Source: Laguncularia racemosa
Lineage: Eukaryota > Streptophyta > Magnoliopsida > Myrtales > Combretaceae
DNA: 64,000 nt
Assembly: GCA_037954665.1 (NCBI GenBank)
Contig: JBBMOL010000232.1
Location: forward strand, 917,722-981,721
Direction: 5' to 3'
The position numbers and the translations under genes were made by a program. Positions 1 to 9,756 of the stretch are shown piece by piece. The first letter of the stretch is position 1; the number at the start of each line of letters is the position of its first letter. A model generated the notes under the pieces. It worked only from the letters and a program-made list of their open reading frames with translations, ran no database searches and was not told the origin of the DNA.

Positions 1-924
1 TTAAACTTCGTTAAGAAAAAAGGCCACGGGATCCTTCGCTCAAATATCAACCTTATCTTGATATGGTTTGTAAGCCACCTTAAGTGTTTCGAGTTGAACT
101 TGGTCCAAAAAAGTTTGGCTCAACAAGTGGACCTCGTGGACTCATGCATTGAGAAGATAAAGCTACCTAACGACCTTATCAGCCATAATTGGGTAGAAGT
201 GCTTAAAAGTTTCAGTGCCGATGACATTTTGTGGACGGCCAGATGGAGTTGCTGCGACAAAGTTATCTTAACCTGCAGTAATTTTCAAGCTGTGCCTCTA
301 ATTGGTATCAACAGATGTATAGGTTATCATCCCAACTTAGTGGTCCACCAGTTCGGTACTATTCAAGACATAGTTTATCGGCCCTCGCCGGAAGCAATAA
401 CATTCGAGTACCAAGATCCGAACTTATTAATAGCTGAGAAATTTGCTAAGCTATCAGAGGTCAAAGCACTTTAGGAAGCTCGAATCGAGAGCCTGAATGT
501 AGACCTCGGAGAGCTGGATGACGAAGTGGGCAAACATCAAGCCACCAAGGAGTTCGTGATCCACCAACTGTATCAGACAGGGGAAAAAGCATACCGGGTC
601 CCAGATGTCACCCAAACTAAGCTAGACAAGGCAAACCCAGTGCTGGAAATCTACCTAGAGCAGGTCAGGGCCCGAATGGAAGTATATTTGGAGGCTACAG
701 ATTATAAAAAGGATATCTTGAAGGGCCGATTCAAGGAATCCGATCAAAGAAACAAAGACTTAGAAGCTCAACTAGAGAAGACCCAAGCCAGAGGCAAGGA
801 ATTGGAAGCCGTCATCAAAAGGAAACCTGAGCCTATGCAGCAGAAGACCAAAGGAATTAGAAAATATATTACTATTGTGCTTTTTCATTTTTCAAGTATC
901 GAACTTCGAGTTTCCAAAAAATAA
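1..924 (+). pseudogene. T1 ORF1 upstream of gag, DUF7745-like with C-terminal coiled coil (partial, one stop)
   Basis: The frame is open from base 1, so the N-terminus is missing, and runs to 924 with one in-frame TAG at 472-474. The first part has spaced Trp/Cys/Gly residues (for example VPLIGIN, CIGYHPNL, HQFGT) like the plant protein family often called DUF7745, which is found fused to or beside retroelement gag genes. After the stop the product is charged and helical, with the segment from about 700 to 840 (KRKP at its end) predicted as a coiled coil. I do not know its function. It precedes gag by about 180 bases on the same strand. The DUF7745 assignment is from memory of the family pattern. 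T2 carries a degraded copy and T3 a shortened one, so it belongs to the element and is not host cargo. Confidence 0.6.
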
Positions 925-1104
925 AGTTTCAGTATTGTATCATCAATCAATTGTTAGCCCCTTTATTTTAGCATCCGTGTGACACATGCATCACATTTTC
1001 ATGCGTACATCATACTAAAGAAAAATGCGCGCCAGGTATCAAAAATAGGTCCCAAACAACCGAACCCTCCCAGAAGCCCAATCTGCACACGTTCAAGAAC
1101 CAAA

Positions 1105-1664
1105 ATGGCAAACAGTGGTGACAACCGTAACAACACAAGTCCTGACGCTGCTTTAGACTCTAGGATCGTATCCCTGGAACAAATGGTCCAGCAGCTAGCT
1201 GCACAAGTCCACCTCTTGACTGAAAGCATTGGCCTCCTTCGCACCACCCAGCCGACTCAAGAAGAACACTCAGGGGCTAGAAAGGGGAAGGCAGTGGAGG
1301 GGCAGCCTCCAGAGTATGAGGAAATCGATTCCCATCTCAACCCAACTTTTGAGTATGAGCCGAGAGCCAACCAGGGTCCGACCTCTAATGACTTAAAGAA
1401 GGAGATGGAGGAAAGATAAAAAGAGATGGAAAAGAGACTCTTCCAACAAATGGCTGACAAAATGAAAACAATAGATGGGCTTGACGGTTTCGAACAGGTT
1501 GGGATCACCAGCTTGCCAACATATGGGGAGGAGGTATACCCCGATAAATTCAAGACCCCAGAATTCGAAAAGTATGACGGTACTTGATGCCCCAAGATGC
1601 ACATAAGCCTATACACCCGGAAGATGAGCAAGTATGCTCAATATGACCAATTGATGATCCAGAC
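1105..1664 (+). pseudogene. gag: T1 gag, N-terminal part
   Basis: The start is taken as ATG 1105 (MANSGDNRNN...), because the same MAN start context recurs in T3 at 35430. An upstream in-frame ATG at 979 gives residues that look like untranslated leader. The N-terminus has a helical segment (about residues 20-45, SLEQMVQQLAAQVHLL) typical of Tat-type Gag oligomerisation regions, then an acidic, proline-rich linker. A TAA interrupts the frame at 1417-1419 and a TGA follows near 1585. The protein can be followed through both (for example YGEEVYP, KYAQYDQ) to about 1664, where the capsid core is replaced by unrelated AT-rich DNA. Gag would package the element RNA in cytoplasmic particles. Confidence 0.7.
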
Positions 1665-1832
1665 CTTCCAGGAGTATGTACATGAAAACACTACTCAAAC
1701 TTTATAAGAAAATATAATATTGAAAATAAATAAGGTAATGCTATTATCATCATACAAAGTGATAAAAAGTAAAATGAGAAAATAACCAAAATATACAAAT
1801 TTTTATTACTCTGTAATATTAATATTAGGAGG
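1665..1832. other. AT-rich filler replacing part of T1 gag
   Basis: About 165 bases, strongly AT-rich, with no match to the gag core of T2 or T3. It begins after the capsid segment ending in TTCCAG and ends before CCCGCTTTGGGAGAG, which resembles the late gag of T3 near 36970. Roughly 1 kb of gag present in T3 (about 36010-36970) is absent here. I see no convincing terminal inverted repeats or target duplication, so this may be filler DNA from a deletion repair event or a remnant of a small element. Confidence 0.4.
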
Positions 1833-2679
1833 AATCACCCGCTTTGGGAGAGTTTATGACCCGAAATATAAAATCTCAACTGAGGAGCCCAACATGGAGA
1901 TAGGAGGGGAAGAGGAAAAGGGACTCGCCGCATTTACAAAAATGGTCAAGGCGAATGAATATAAGATCATGGAACAATTAAACAAGGTTCCAACCCAAAT
2001 ATCACTCATGGGCCTCCTTACAACCTTCGAGCCCCACAGGGAAGCACTCTTCAAAGCGCTCAAACAGATCCGGGTACCAGAAGGCATCGCTACAGACAAA
2101 TTAAGTCATGTGGCAGATTCTATCTTCACCATGGACCAGATATCTTTCTCCCCCGAAGAGCTAGGAGAAGATAGAGACCAACATACAAAATCACTATTCA
2201 TAGTGGTGAAGTGCAACGACACGATTGTCTCCCGAGTACTCATTGACAACGGGTCGTCCCTCAATGGCTACCCTCAACTTATTGGGGGTTGATCCAAGCG
2301 ATATTAAACCTAGTTTGACGGTGGTTAGGGCTTTCAACGGCTCAAAAAGAGACATAGTAGGGGAAATAAACTTGTCGGTAGAGATTAGTCCGCAAGTGTT
2401 CTACATCTCTTTCCAAGTCCTCGACATCCCAAGATCTTTTAATCTACTTTTGGGAAGGCCGTAGATACATGCCGCTGGAGCCATACCCTCAAGCCTCCAT
2501 CAGAAGGTCAAATTCATCGCAAATGGGCAGATTGTCACAGTACTGGGAGAACAAGATTATGCCATCTACAAACAAACCGCCATACCATACATTGGGGATG
2601 ATGGTTCCGAAGACCTTGGTCTCCAGATATTCAACGAGGTGAATATGGCAGCAAGGGACGTTTGGACTAGGGTACATTA
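1833..2679 (+). pseudogene. T1 late gag and aspartic protease, frameshifted
   Basis: An open stretch from 1894 to about 2260 reads the Gag-protease junction typical of Tat elements (EYKIMEQLNK, then EGIATDKLSH) and reaches the catalytic region VLIDNGSSLN. This is the Asp-Asn-Gly-Ser form of the retropepsin motif. Compared with T2 (27827 onward), 11 bases are missing immediately after the active site, which shifts the frame. The rest of the protease (TVVRAFNGSKRDIVGEI, LLLGRP) continues in the frame of 2225-2464. A TGG-to-TAG nonsense codon at 2462-2464 follows LLLGRP. Homology runs on to 2679, where A1 interrupts it. Confidence 0.75.
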
Positions 2680-3067
2680 TGATAGAGCCATTTTATACTC
2701 AATCTTTATAGTATAAATTGTGTTAAATTATTATTGATTTTATAGAAATCATAAGGAAATGGTACTTTAATTCCATCATCGTGATAAATCAGGTTAAATG
2801 GAGTTAAGGATGCTAATTCAAGTATTTTAGAGAAGTTATCTACAACTTGGATCAAGACAAGGAATTACACTACCGGAGGAAGCACGGTTTGCGGCATGGC
2901 CAAGGTTCAAACCGTGTTATACACTGGACAAGAAGGCAAAAATGAGGACTTTAAACAGAGAGAGACACGGCTTAAGGTACGGCCGTGGTGGAACCCGTGG
3001 GAGAAACCGTGCTTGAAGCCGTGGTGGAAGTTAGGACCAAGGAGAAGAAAGTGTGGAACATCAACCA

Positions 3068-3280
3068 GATGAAGGCACGGCTTGAAATCTAGCCGTGGGT
3101 GTAACCGTGGTACACACTGGACACGGATGAAGACTTGAAGATTATGCACAGATGAAGGCACGGCTTGAAATCTGGCCGTGTGTCTAATCGTGGTTCACAC
3201 TGGGTGCGGATGAAGACTTGAAGAATATGCACAGAGGATGGCACGGCTTGATCCACGGCCGTGTGTTGAGGCGTGCCAGG
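3068..3280 (+). repeat. 83-bp tandem repeat in A1 5' LTR
   Basis: The hexamer GCACGG recurs at 3075, 3158 and 3241, a period of 83, giving about 2.5 copies. Each unit carries CACGGCTTGA, a nearby GCCGTG and GATGAAGACTTGAAGA. The last unit contains the perfect palindrome CACGGCCGTG. It lies directly upstream of the TATA box, so it may be an enhancer array (inference). The same array is present in the 3' LTR at about 11486-11690 and reversed in S1. Confidence 0.85.
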
Positions 3281-3372
3281 CAGACGAATCTTCACTTCTC
3301 GAAATCTACTTGGAAAAGGAAAGATATTTTCGTATCTTGCTAGCAAAAGATCACATGCTATCCATCTAATTG

Positions 3373-3381
3373 TATAAATAG
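3373..3381 (+). promoter_or_regulatory. TATA box of A1 5' LTR
   Basis: TATAAATAG, followed a few bases later by AACCCTAGAGGGTT, which can fold as a 6-bp hairpin with a 2-base loop at about the expected transcription start. The same pair occurs in the 3' LTR (TATA at 11792-11800) and, reversed, in S1 near 23540. Confidence 0.75.
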
Positions 3382-4320
3382 AGCCAACCCTAGAGGGTTA
3401 GGAGAACTCTTTTTTGAACTTTTGATCTTGGAATCTTGGATCTTGAAGAAGGAAACGCGGAGGCAGAGCAAGCAACCGGGTTCATTATGTTTCTATCTTT
3501 TATTTTCGTTTTATTGATGAACATGAGTAGCTAAGCTACTTTTCAAGCCAAAGGGTCATAGATGTTTAATTCTCCACGAATTGTGAGGTCTAATTGACTT
3601 GTATTTATTCTATTCTTTGCTTTCGGGTATTCATATATCTTCTGATCGTTTTGTCATTATTATCTTTGTTGATTGGTATGAATAGAGCTCTTCTACTCAA
3701 TTAGCAAATTAATATATTGTCAACTAGCACGTCAAATCCGTAATTGTTTGATTGTTCTAGTCTTAGTGACGCAATAACATGTTTGGTTATAAAAGAGATG
3801 ATCGAATTCATGTTATGGAGGTGTGTGATCATGTTTAAATAGGTTATCTTATAATCTACTGGCATGAATTGGTGGTCTCTCTAGATCTTAATGCTATTGA
3901 TAGATTAAATCCTAAGCGTTTGTCTAAGGGTTGTTTAATCAATAAGAGAAATAATTCAAAGCGCTTGTCGGAGGTTATCGAGGAAGTAAGGAGAGATAGG
4001 TTGTTAGAGCTTGTTAATAACCATAACCAATTTATCTAGAACTAAGAATAGAAAACATTTGCATCGATGATCAATTCCTAGAATTAAACTATCTTGATTC
4101 CTTTGGCTAGGCTTTTACCAATATCTGATTCTCTTACCTTGTTTTACTTTATTTGACTCACAAACAAAACCCCCCCATTTTCCTTTTTCTTATTGTTCTC
4201 TTTGAATAGAAATATCTTTACCAATCCCTGTGGATTCGACTTTACTCACCACTATATGCAAATCATATAATTGTCTAGGAGTAGGTTTTATTTTTGTTGG
4301 ATTCGACACCCATCAAATTT

Positions 4321-4338
4321 TGGCGCCGTTGCGGGGGA
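4321..4338 (+). promoter_or_regulatory. A1 primer-binding site (tRNA-Asp type)
   Basis: TGGCGCCGTTGCGGGGGA lies five bases after the LTR end. It differs by one base (C to G, 13th position) from the perfect complement of the tRNA-Asp 3' end. It would prime minus-strand DNA synthesis. Confidence 0.9.
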
Positions 4339-4366
4339 TTGGTGTCAAATTTATTTCTATTCTTGT

Positions 4367-5038
4367 ATGACTCGTTCTTCTCAGATAGGTGAACTAATTT
4401 ATAATCCGGAGATTGAGAAGACTCTAAAGAGACTACGACAAGAAGCTAGATCATCCACTAGACCGAACTTAGTATCGGACTTGTCTAATTCTGAAAAAGA
4501 GGACGACATGGCAAATCTCGAGAGAACCTTAAGGGAGTTGGCTGCACCGGATGTGAATCAACAACCACTTTGTATTCACTATCCCGAACTAGCCGTGGAA
4601 TTCGAGTTGAAATCTGGGTTAATACATCTGCTACCCACCTTTCATGGTCTTGAGAATGAAGATCCTCATAAGCATTTGAAAGAGTTCCATATAGTGTGTT
4701 CTAGTATGAGGCCGCAAGGAATAACCGACGATCAAATCAAGCTACGCGCTTTTCCATTTTCTCTAAGTACTAAAGCTAAAGATTGGTTGTTTTATTTGCC
4801 TCCAGGTTCTATAACCACATGGACTGATATGGTGAGACTCTTCTTGGACAAATTCTTCCCCGCATCCAGAGCCGCTGGTATAAGAAGAGAAATTTGTGGT
4901 ATAAAACAAAGGGACACCGAGACTCTTCATGAGTATTGGGAGAGGTTCAAGCAACTGTGCGCAAGCTGCCCACAACATGGGATATCCGAACAACTCCTCA
5001 TCCAATATCTCTACGAAGGCCTACTTCCGATGGAATGA
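4367..5038 (+). pseudogene. gag: A1 gag, N-terminal and capsid part
   Basis: The start is taken as ATG 4367 (MTRSSQIGEL...). The in-frame ATG at 4271 would overlap the LTR end and primer site. It encodes the Athila-type Gag: a charged N-terminus, then the retrotransposon-gag fold with HKHLKEFH, AKDWLFYLPPGS, FLDKFFPASR and HEYWERFKQLC at about residues 105-200. The frame ends at TGA 5036-5038 in the middle of a conserved stretch (LYEGLLPME / MMDAASGG). The downstream ORF is in the same frame, so one point mutation, most simply CGA to TGA (C-to-T), broke the gene. Gag would form the virus-like particle in the cytoplasm. Confidence 0.9.
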
Positions 5039-5041
5039 AAG

Positions 5042-5990
5042 ATGATGGATGCTGCAAGTGGAGGCGCCATAGTAAACAAAACCCCTAGTCAAGCTAAGGA
5101 ATTGATCTCCATTATGGTTGCTAATTCGCAACAATTTGGGTATAGGCATGATGCATCTTCAAGGAAGGTAAATGAGGTAAATGTGTCTAACCTTGAACAT
5201 CAAATTTCTAATCTTACCTCCCTTGTGCAGCAGCTAGCTCTTGGAAATACCCAACAGGTGAAAGCTTGTGGAATTTGTGCTGCTCCTAGTCATCCGACCG
5301 ACATGTGTCCCACATTGCAAGATGACAACCATGAACACGCCAATGCTGTAGGCGGATTCCCAGGACATCCACAAAGGAAATATGATCCCTATTCAAACAC
5401 TTACAATCCCAGATGGAGGGATCACCCTAACTTCAGATATGGCAATAAACCACAAAACTTCCAACAATTCCAACCCAAGCCATCAAACCAAGTATCACAG
5501 GCTCCTTCCACTTCAGGTATGTCCCTTGAGGAAATTGTTAAATCACTTGCCGTTAATACAAAACAATTTCAGGATGAGACAAAGCAGAGCATCCACAACT
5601 TGGAAAATCAGGTAAGTCAACTTGCTTCTTCTCTAAATAGGTTGGAAACTCAAGGTAAGTTACCTTCTCAAACCGTCACAAATCCAAAGCAAAGTGCTAA
5701 TGCAATTACCTTGAGAAGTGGAACGAAATTGCAGGGATCAAATGAGGAGAATCACCAAACTAATCCTGAGGTAGAAACTGAGAAAGAAACTCCAACTCCA
5801 AGCCAGCAGAACAATCAGATCAAAGGACCCCTCATTGAACCACCAAAGGTCATGACAACAGCACCTCCTTTCCCTTCCAGACTAGCAAAATCCAAGAATG
5901 AAGCTGAAGAAAAAGTGATTCTTGACACTTTTCGCAAAGTTGAGGTAAACATTCCCTTGCTGGATGCTATTAAGCAAGTACCTTTGTTAT
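5042..5990 (+). pseudogene. gag: A1 gag, C-terminal part with zinc knuckle
   Basis: Same frame as 4367-5038, continued after the single TGA. It begins with MMDAASGGAI. A nucleocapsid zinc knuckle of the form C-x2-C-x4-H-x4-C (CGICAAPSHPTDMC) lies at 5267-5308. Then come a Gln/Asn/Pro-rich linker, a predicted helix (ENQVSQLASSLNRLETQGKLPS) and a conserved LRSG motif, which in Athila elements lies between capsid and protease. A single-base shift near 5985-5990, after DAIKQVP, moves the protein into the protease frame, so the ORF terminates artificially at 5995. Confidence 0.85.
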
Positions 5991-7083
5991 GCTAAATTTC
6001 TAAAAGAATTGTGCACTAACAAAAGAAAGCTTAAAGGTAATGAAAAGATTAGTGTAGGTGAGAATGTTTAAGCTATTCTTCAAAAGAAGCTTCCTCCTAA
6101 ATGTAAGGATCCAGGTATGTTTACTATTCCTTGCAAAATAGGTAACCTTGGAATCACTAAAGCTATATGTGATTTAGGCGCTTCAATCAATGTTATGCCT
6201 TTGTCTGTTTATCAATGTTTAAATGTTGGCCCCCTAAAGGAAACAGGCGTTATTGTCCAACTTGCTGATAGGTCCAATGTTTATCCTAAGGGAGTCCTAG
6301 AAGATGTTTTAGTACAAGTTAATGGTTTGGTTTTCCCCGCAGATTTTTACGTGCTTGACATGGAAAATGATGATTCTTGTAATTCATCGATGATATTATT
6401 TGGGAGACCATTTCTTAAGACATCTAGAACAAAAATCGATGTACATGATGGTAACCTCACTATGGAATTTGATGGTGAAGTGATTAAATTTAACATTTAT
6501 GATGCCATGAAATATCCTAGTGACATCTCACCCGTTTTTGTTGTTGATGTTATTGACCCATTAACACAGACTACATTTGATTTGATAGATGATGATGAGT
6601 TGAATGTTGTACTTAATAAGAGTCTTACGATTCATGCATTGACAACTCTTAAGGAGAAGTTTGTAATATCTTCTGATTTGCAGGACAAGATTTGGGAGTT
6701 GGAATCATTAAAACCTATCAGGTATGATGTGTCCTACATTCATTTACCCCCTTCTAACACAAAACTTCTTCCTTCTGTTGTGCAGGCACCGAAGCTAGAA
6801 TTAAAACCCCTACCCGAATATCTAAAATATATTTTCTTAGGAGAAAAGGAGACTTTTGCTGTGATAGTCTCCAACAAGCTAAGTACTTTAGAAGAAGAAA
6901 AGTTGATTCGGGTGTTGAGGGAGTACAAAGAAGCCATTGGATGGTCCATAGCTGATATCAAAGGACTAAGCCCATCCACCTGCATGCACAAGATTTTGAT
7001 GGAAGATAATTGCAAACCTTCAAGAGAAGTTCAACGTCGTTTGAATCCACCTATGATGGAGATAGTTAAGAAAGAGATCTTTG
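5990..7083 (+). pseudogene. A1 aspartic protease and N-terminus of RT
   Basis: In the frame of 6117-7094, homology starts upstream (YAKFLKELC near 5990) and crosses an in-frame TAA at 6069-6071. The protease core has IPCKIGNLG followed by the catalytic CDLGASINVMP (Asp codon 6171-6173) and, about 80 residues later, the flap-side LFGRPFLKT. After a linker (PLPEYLKYIFLGE) the frame enters RT through GWSIADIKGLSPS and the QRRLNPPM motif. A one-base insertion in a T run near 7079-7083 (atcttt) ends the frame. Protease would mature Gag and Pol inside the particle. Confidence 0.88.
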
Positions 7084-8665
7084 AAACTTCTTGATGCAGG
7101 TATGATCTATCCAATTTCCGACAGCAAATGGGTAAGTCCGATCCAAGTTGTTCCAAAGAAAACAGGCTTAACTGTGATTGAAAACTCCGACGGTGAGTTA
7201 ATTCCTACTCGAGTTCAGAATGGATGGAGGGTTTGTGTTGATTACAGGAAGTTAAACGCGTCAACTCGGAAGGACCACTTCCCTCTTCCTTTTCTTGATC
7301 AAATGCTTGAACGTTTGGCTGACCATTCTCACTATTGTTGTCTTGATGGTTATTCAGGTTTTCATCAAATTCCAGTGGCACCGGAAGATCAAGAGAAGAC
7401 CACTTTCACTTGTCCATTCGGTACTTTTGCGTATCGAAGGATGCCTTTTGGGCTCTGCAATGCCCCAGCCACATTCCAAAGATGTATGGTTAGTATATTT
7501 TCAGATTATGTGGAGAATATTATAGAAGTTTTCATGGATGACTTTACCGTTTATGGTAATTCTTTTGATTCATGTTTGACTAACCTTACAAAAGTGCTTC
7601 AAAGATGTATAGATAAGAATCTAGTGTTGAATTATGAAAAATGTCACTTTATGGTTGAACATAGTCTCATTTTAGGCCATATAGTATCTTCTAAGGGGCT
7701 TGAAGTCGATAAAGCTAAGGTAGAACTGATTAAATCTTTACCTTACCCTGTAAGTGTACGGGAAATTCGGTCTTTTCTTGGGAGTGCAGGATTCTATCGA
7801 TGCTTCATCAAGGATTTCTCCAAGATTACTCAACCCTTATGTCGATTGCTACAAAAAGAAGTGACATTTGAGTTCAATGAGGCCTGCAAGAACGCTTTTG
7901 ACACACTGAGGGGCAAGTTAACTTCTGCTCCAATCATCCAACCACCCGACTGGACCTTTCCCTTTGAAATCATGTGTGATGCGAGGAACTATGCAGTTGG
8001 AGCAGTTCTTGGCCAAAGAGTTGGGAGAGCTTCTCATGCCATTTATTATGCTTCCAGAACTTTGGATAATTCTCAATGCAACTATTCCACAACGGAAAAA
8101 GAACTCTTGGCTGTTGTTTTTGCATTAGAAAAATTCAGATCATATTTACTTGGTACTAAGGTAATTGTTTACTCTGATCATGCAGCTCTTAAATACCTGC
8201 TCGCGAAGAAGGAGGCGAAACCAAGACTTATTCGATGGATACTCCTCTTACAAGAGTTCGATCTGGAGATACGTGATAGGAAAGGCTCAGAAAACTTAGT
8301 TGGCGACCACCTCAGTCGAATTCCTATCAGTGAAGGGTCCACACAAATACAAGATGATTTTCCAGATGAGTATCTCTTTTCTATTCAAAAGACAATTCCG
8401 TGGTATGCTGATATTGTCAATTATTTGGTTACTAAGACACTACCAAGTGATTTGTCTAGGGCTCAAAAAGATAAAATTAAAAGTGATGCTAAGTATTATG
8501 TATGGGATGACCCATATTTGTGGAAACATTGTGCTGATCAAATCATTAGAAGGTGTATTTCTCAAGACGATATCCCTTCTGTCTTGCAATTTTGTCACTC
8601 ATATGCATGTGGTGGACATTTTGGCCCTAAGAGGACAGCTCAAAAGGTATTAGGTTGTGGTTTGT
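7081..8665 (+). pseudogene. pol: A1 reverse transcriptase, RNase H and start of integrase
   Basis: A 552-codon frame, the longest in the window. RT domains run in order: DAGMIYPISDSKWVSPIQVV, VCVDYRKLNA, DGYSGFHQIPVAPED, PFGTFAYRRMPFGLCNAPATF, then the catalytic FMDDF (7531-7545). FMDD, rather than YxDD, is usual in Athila. RNase H follows, with its first acidic residue in MCDARNYAVG (Asp 7978-7980), the Glu in TEKELLAVVFALEKF and the Asp in YSDHAALKYLL. The C-terminal part reaches the His-His half of the integrase zinc finger (CHSYACGGHFG). A single-base shift near 8655-8665 moves the rest to another frame. It would copy RNA to DNA in the particle. Confidence 0.93.
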
Positions 8666-9130
8666 TTGGCCTACATTGTTTCGTGACTCTTTTATGTTTT
8701 GTAAGTCTTGTGAACGATGTCAAAAGATTGGGAACTTAGGACGTAGAGATCAAATGCCACTTACCCCTATTCTTGCTTGTGAAATATTTGATATATGGGG
8801 TATTGACTTCATGGGTCCTTTTCCTCCTTCCTTTGGTAATGTTTACATCCTTCTTGCTGTGGATTATGTTTCGAAATGGGTGGAAGCCAAAGCGACTCGA
8901 ACTAATGATGCTAAAGTTGTTGTGGATTTTGTTAAATCTCATATTTTTGCTAGGTTCGGGACACCAAAGGCTCTTATCAGTGATCGTGGCACACACTTTT
9001 GTAATAGGATAGTGGAAACTCTACTAAAAAAATACAGGGTCACTCATCGCACCTCCACCGCATACCACCCTCAAACCAATGGATTGGCAGAAGTCTCAAA
9101 TCGAGAAATCAAGTCTATTCTGGAAAAAAA
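8655..9130 (+). pseudogene. pol: A1 integrase, zinc-finger end and catalytic core
   Basis: Completes the HHCC finger with CKSCERCQ, then the rve-type core. Catalytic residues are Asp (IWGIDFMGP, 8805-8807), Asp (ALISDRGTHF, 8982-8984) and Glu (TNGLAEVSNRE, 9090-9092). There are 35 residues between the second Asp and the Glu, the D,D35E signature. The frame fails at an A7 run, 9124-9130, where one extra A shifts the reading. The protein resumes at once in the frame of 9079-9426. The other pol lesions are also mostly single-base changes in short homopolymer runs, so either recent decay or sequencing error could explain them. Confidence 0.92.
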
Positions 9131-9410
9131 CCGTCAATCCAAGCAGGAAGGACTGGAGCACAAGACTTGAGGATGCATTATGGGCCTACCGGACAGCTTA
9201 CAAGACCCCTATAGGTATGTCTCCGTACCGTTTAATATTTGGCAAACCCTGTCATCTCCCTGTAGAGCTGGAACATAAGGCGTATTGGGCTGTAAAACAA
9301 TGTAACATGAGAATGGATGAGGCGGGTGAACACAGAAAACTTCAATTACAAGAACTTGAGGAGATTCGAAGAGAAGCTTATGAGAGTACTAAAATCTACA
9401 AGGAAAAAAA
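9131..9410 (+). pseudogene. pol: A1 integrase, mid part after the core
   Basis: Frame of 9079-9426, used from about 9131. It reads TVNPSRKDWS, then the LEDALWAYRTAYKTPIGMSP and CHLPVELEHKAYWAVK segments that follow the D,D35E core in Athila integrases, and an amphipathic helix. A second A7 run, at 9404-9410, again carries one base too many and shifts the frame into 9317-9697. Same transcription unit as the parts before and after it. Confidence 0.9.
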
Positions 9411-9697
9411 CAAAGGATTTTCATGATCAAATGATTTCCCGAAAGAATTTTTCTGTAGGTCAAAAAGTATTACTTTACCATTCTCGATTGAAATTGTTTC
9501 ATTGCAAACTACAATCACGGTGGATTGGCCCTTTTGTTATCACTAACATATTTTCCCATGGTGCAGTTGAGATCGCAAGCCTTGAAACTGGTAAGACCTT
9601 CAAAGTCAATGGTCATCGCTTGAAACCTTTTTATGAAAGATTTCAAGTATGTAATATTGAAGACACCAGTTTAACTCACCCCGAGTATTGTGATTGA
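9411..9697 (+). pseudogene. pol: A1 integrase C-terminal domain and pol stop
   Basis: Frame of 9317-9697. It contains FHDQMISRKNFSVGQKVLLY, SRLKLFHCKLQSRWIGPFVI and NGHRLKPFYE, the GPF/Y-type C-terminal module of Ty3 integrases, and ends at TGA 9695-9697. No chromodomain follows, as expected for Athila. The pol coding part thus runs from about 5990 to 9697, followed by a long non-coding 3' region. Confidence 0.9.
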
Positions 9698-9738
9698 TGA
9701 CAGGAACGTCTAGTCAAAGACGTTAAAGAAAGGCACTT

Positions 9739-9756
9739 CATGGGAGGCAACCCATG
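9739..9756 (+). promoter_or_regulatory. Conserved hairpin after A1 pol
   Basis: CATGGGAGGCAACCCATG folds as a 6-bp stem (CATGGG/CCCATG) with loop AGGCAA. A2 has TATGGGAGGCAAACCCATA at the same place (49936-49954, minus strand), where the outer C-G pair is replaced by T-A. This supports base-pairing in the RNA. Confidence 0.65.

Larger units (their letters stand above)
1..2679 (+). mobile_element. Tat/Ogre-like Ty3 retrotransposon T1, segment 1 (ORF1-gag-protease)
   Basis: First of four pieces of the outermost element. It holds the end of an extra ORF upstream of gag, then gag, then the protease, in the order expected for Tat/Ogre-like Ty3 elements. The reading stops at 2679, where A1 begins, and resumes at 12745 with the same protein context. 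This can be checked against paralogous T2 (about 28260-28320) and T3 (about 38040-38100), where the sequence is continuous. The 5' LTR lies outside the window. Lineage is inferred from gene order, protein motifs and the primer site of its relatives T2 and T3. Confidence 0.85.
2680..4315 (+). repeat. A1 5' LTR
   Basis: Starts TGATAG and ends CCATCA, giving the usual TG...CA boundaries. It is 1636 bases long and matches 11096-12744 with scattered small differences. S1 (22589-24250) and the LTRs of A3 are copies in the reverse orientation. It contains an 83-base tandem repeat rich in CACGGC/GCCGTG, a TATA box and a C-rich tract near its 3' end. Confidence 0.95.

Noticed and set aside
999..1631. 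Minus-strand ORFs opposite T1 gag
   Set aside because: Shadows of gag on the other strand with no recognisable motif.
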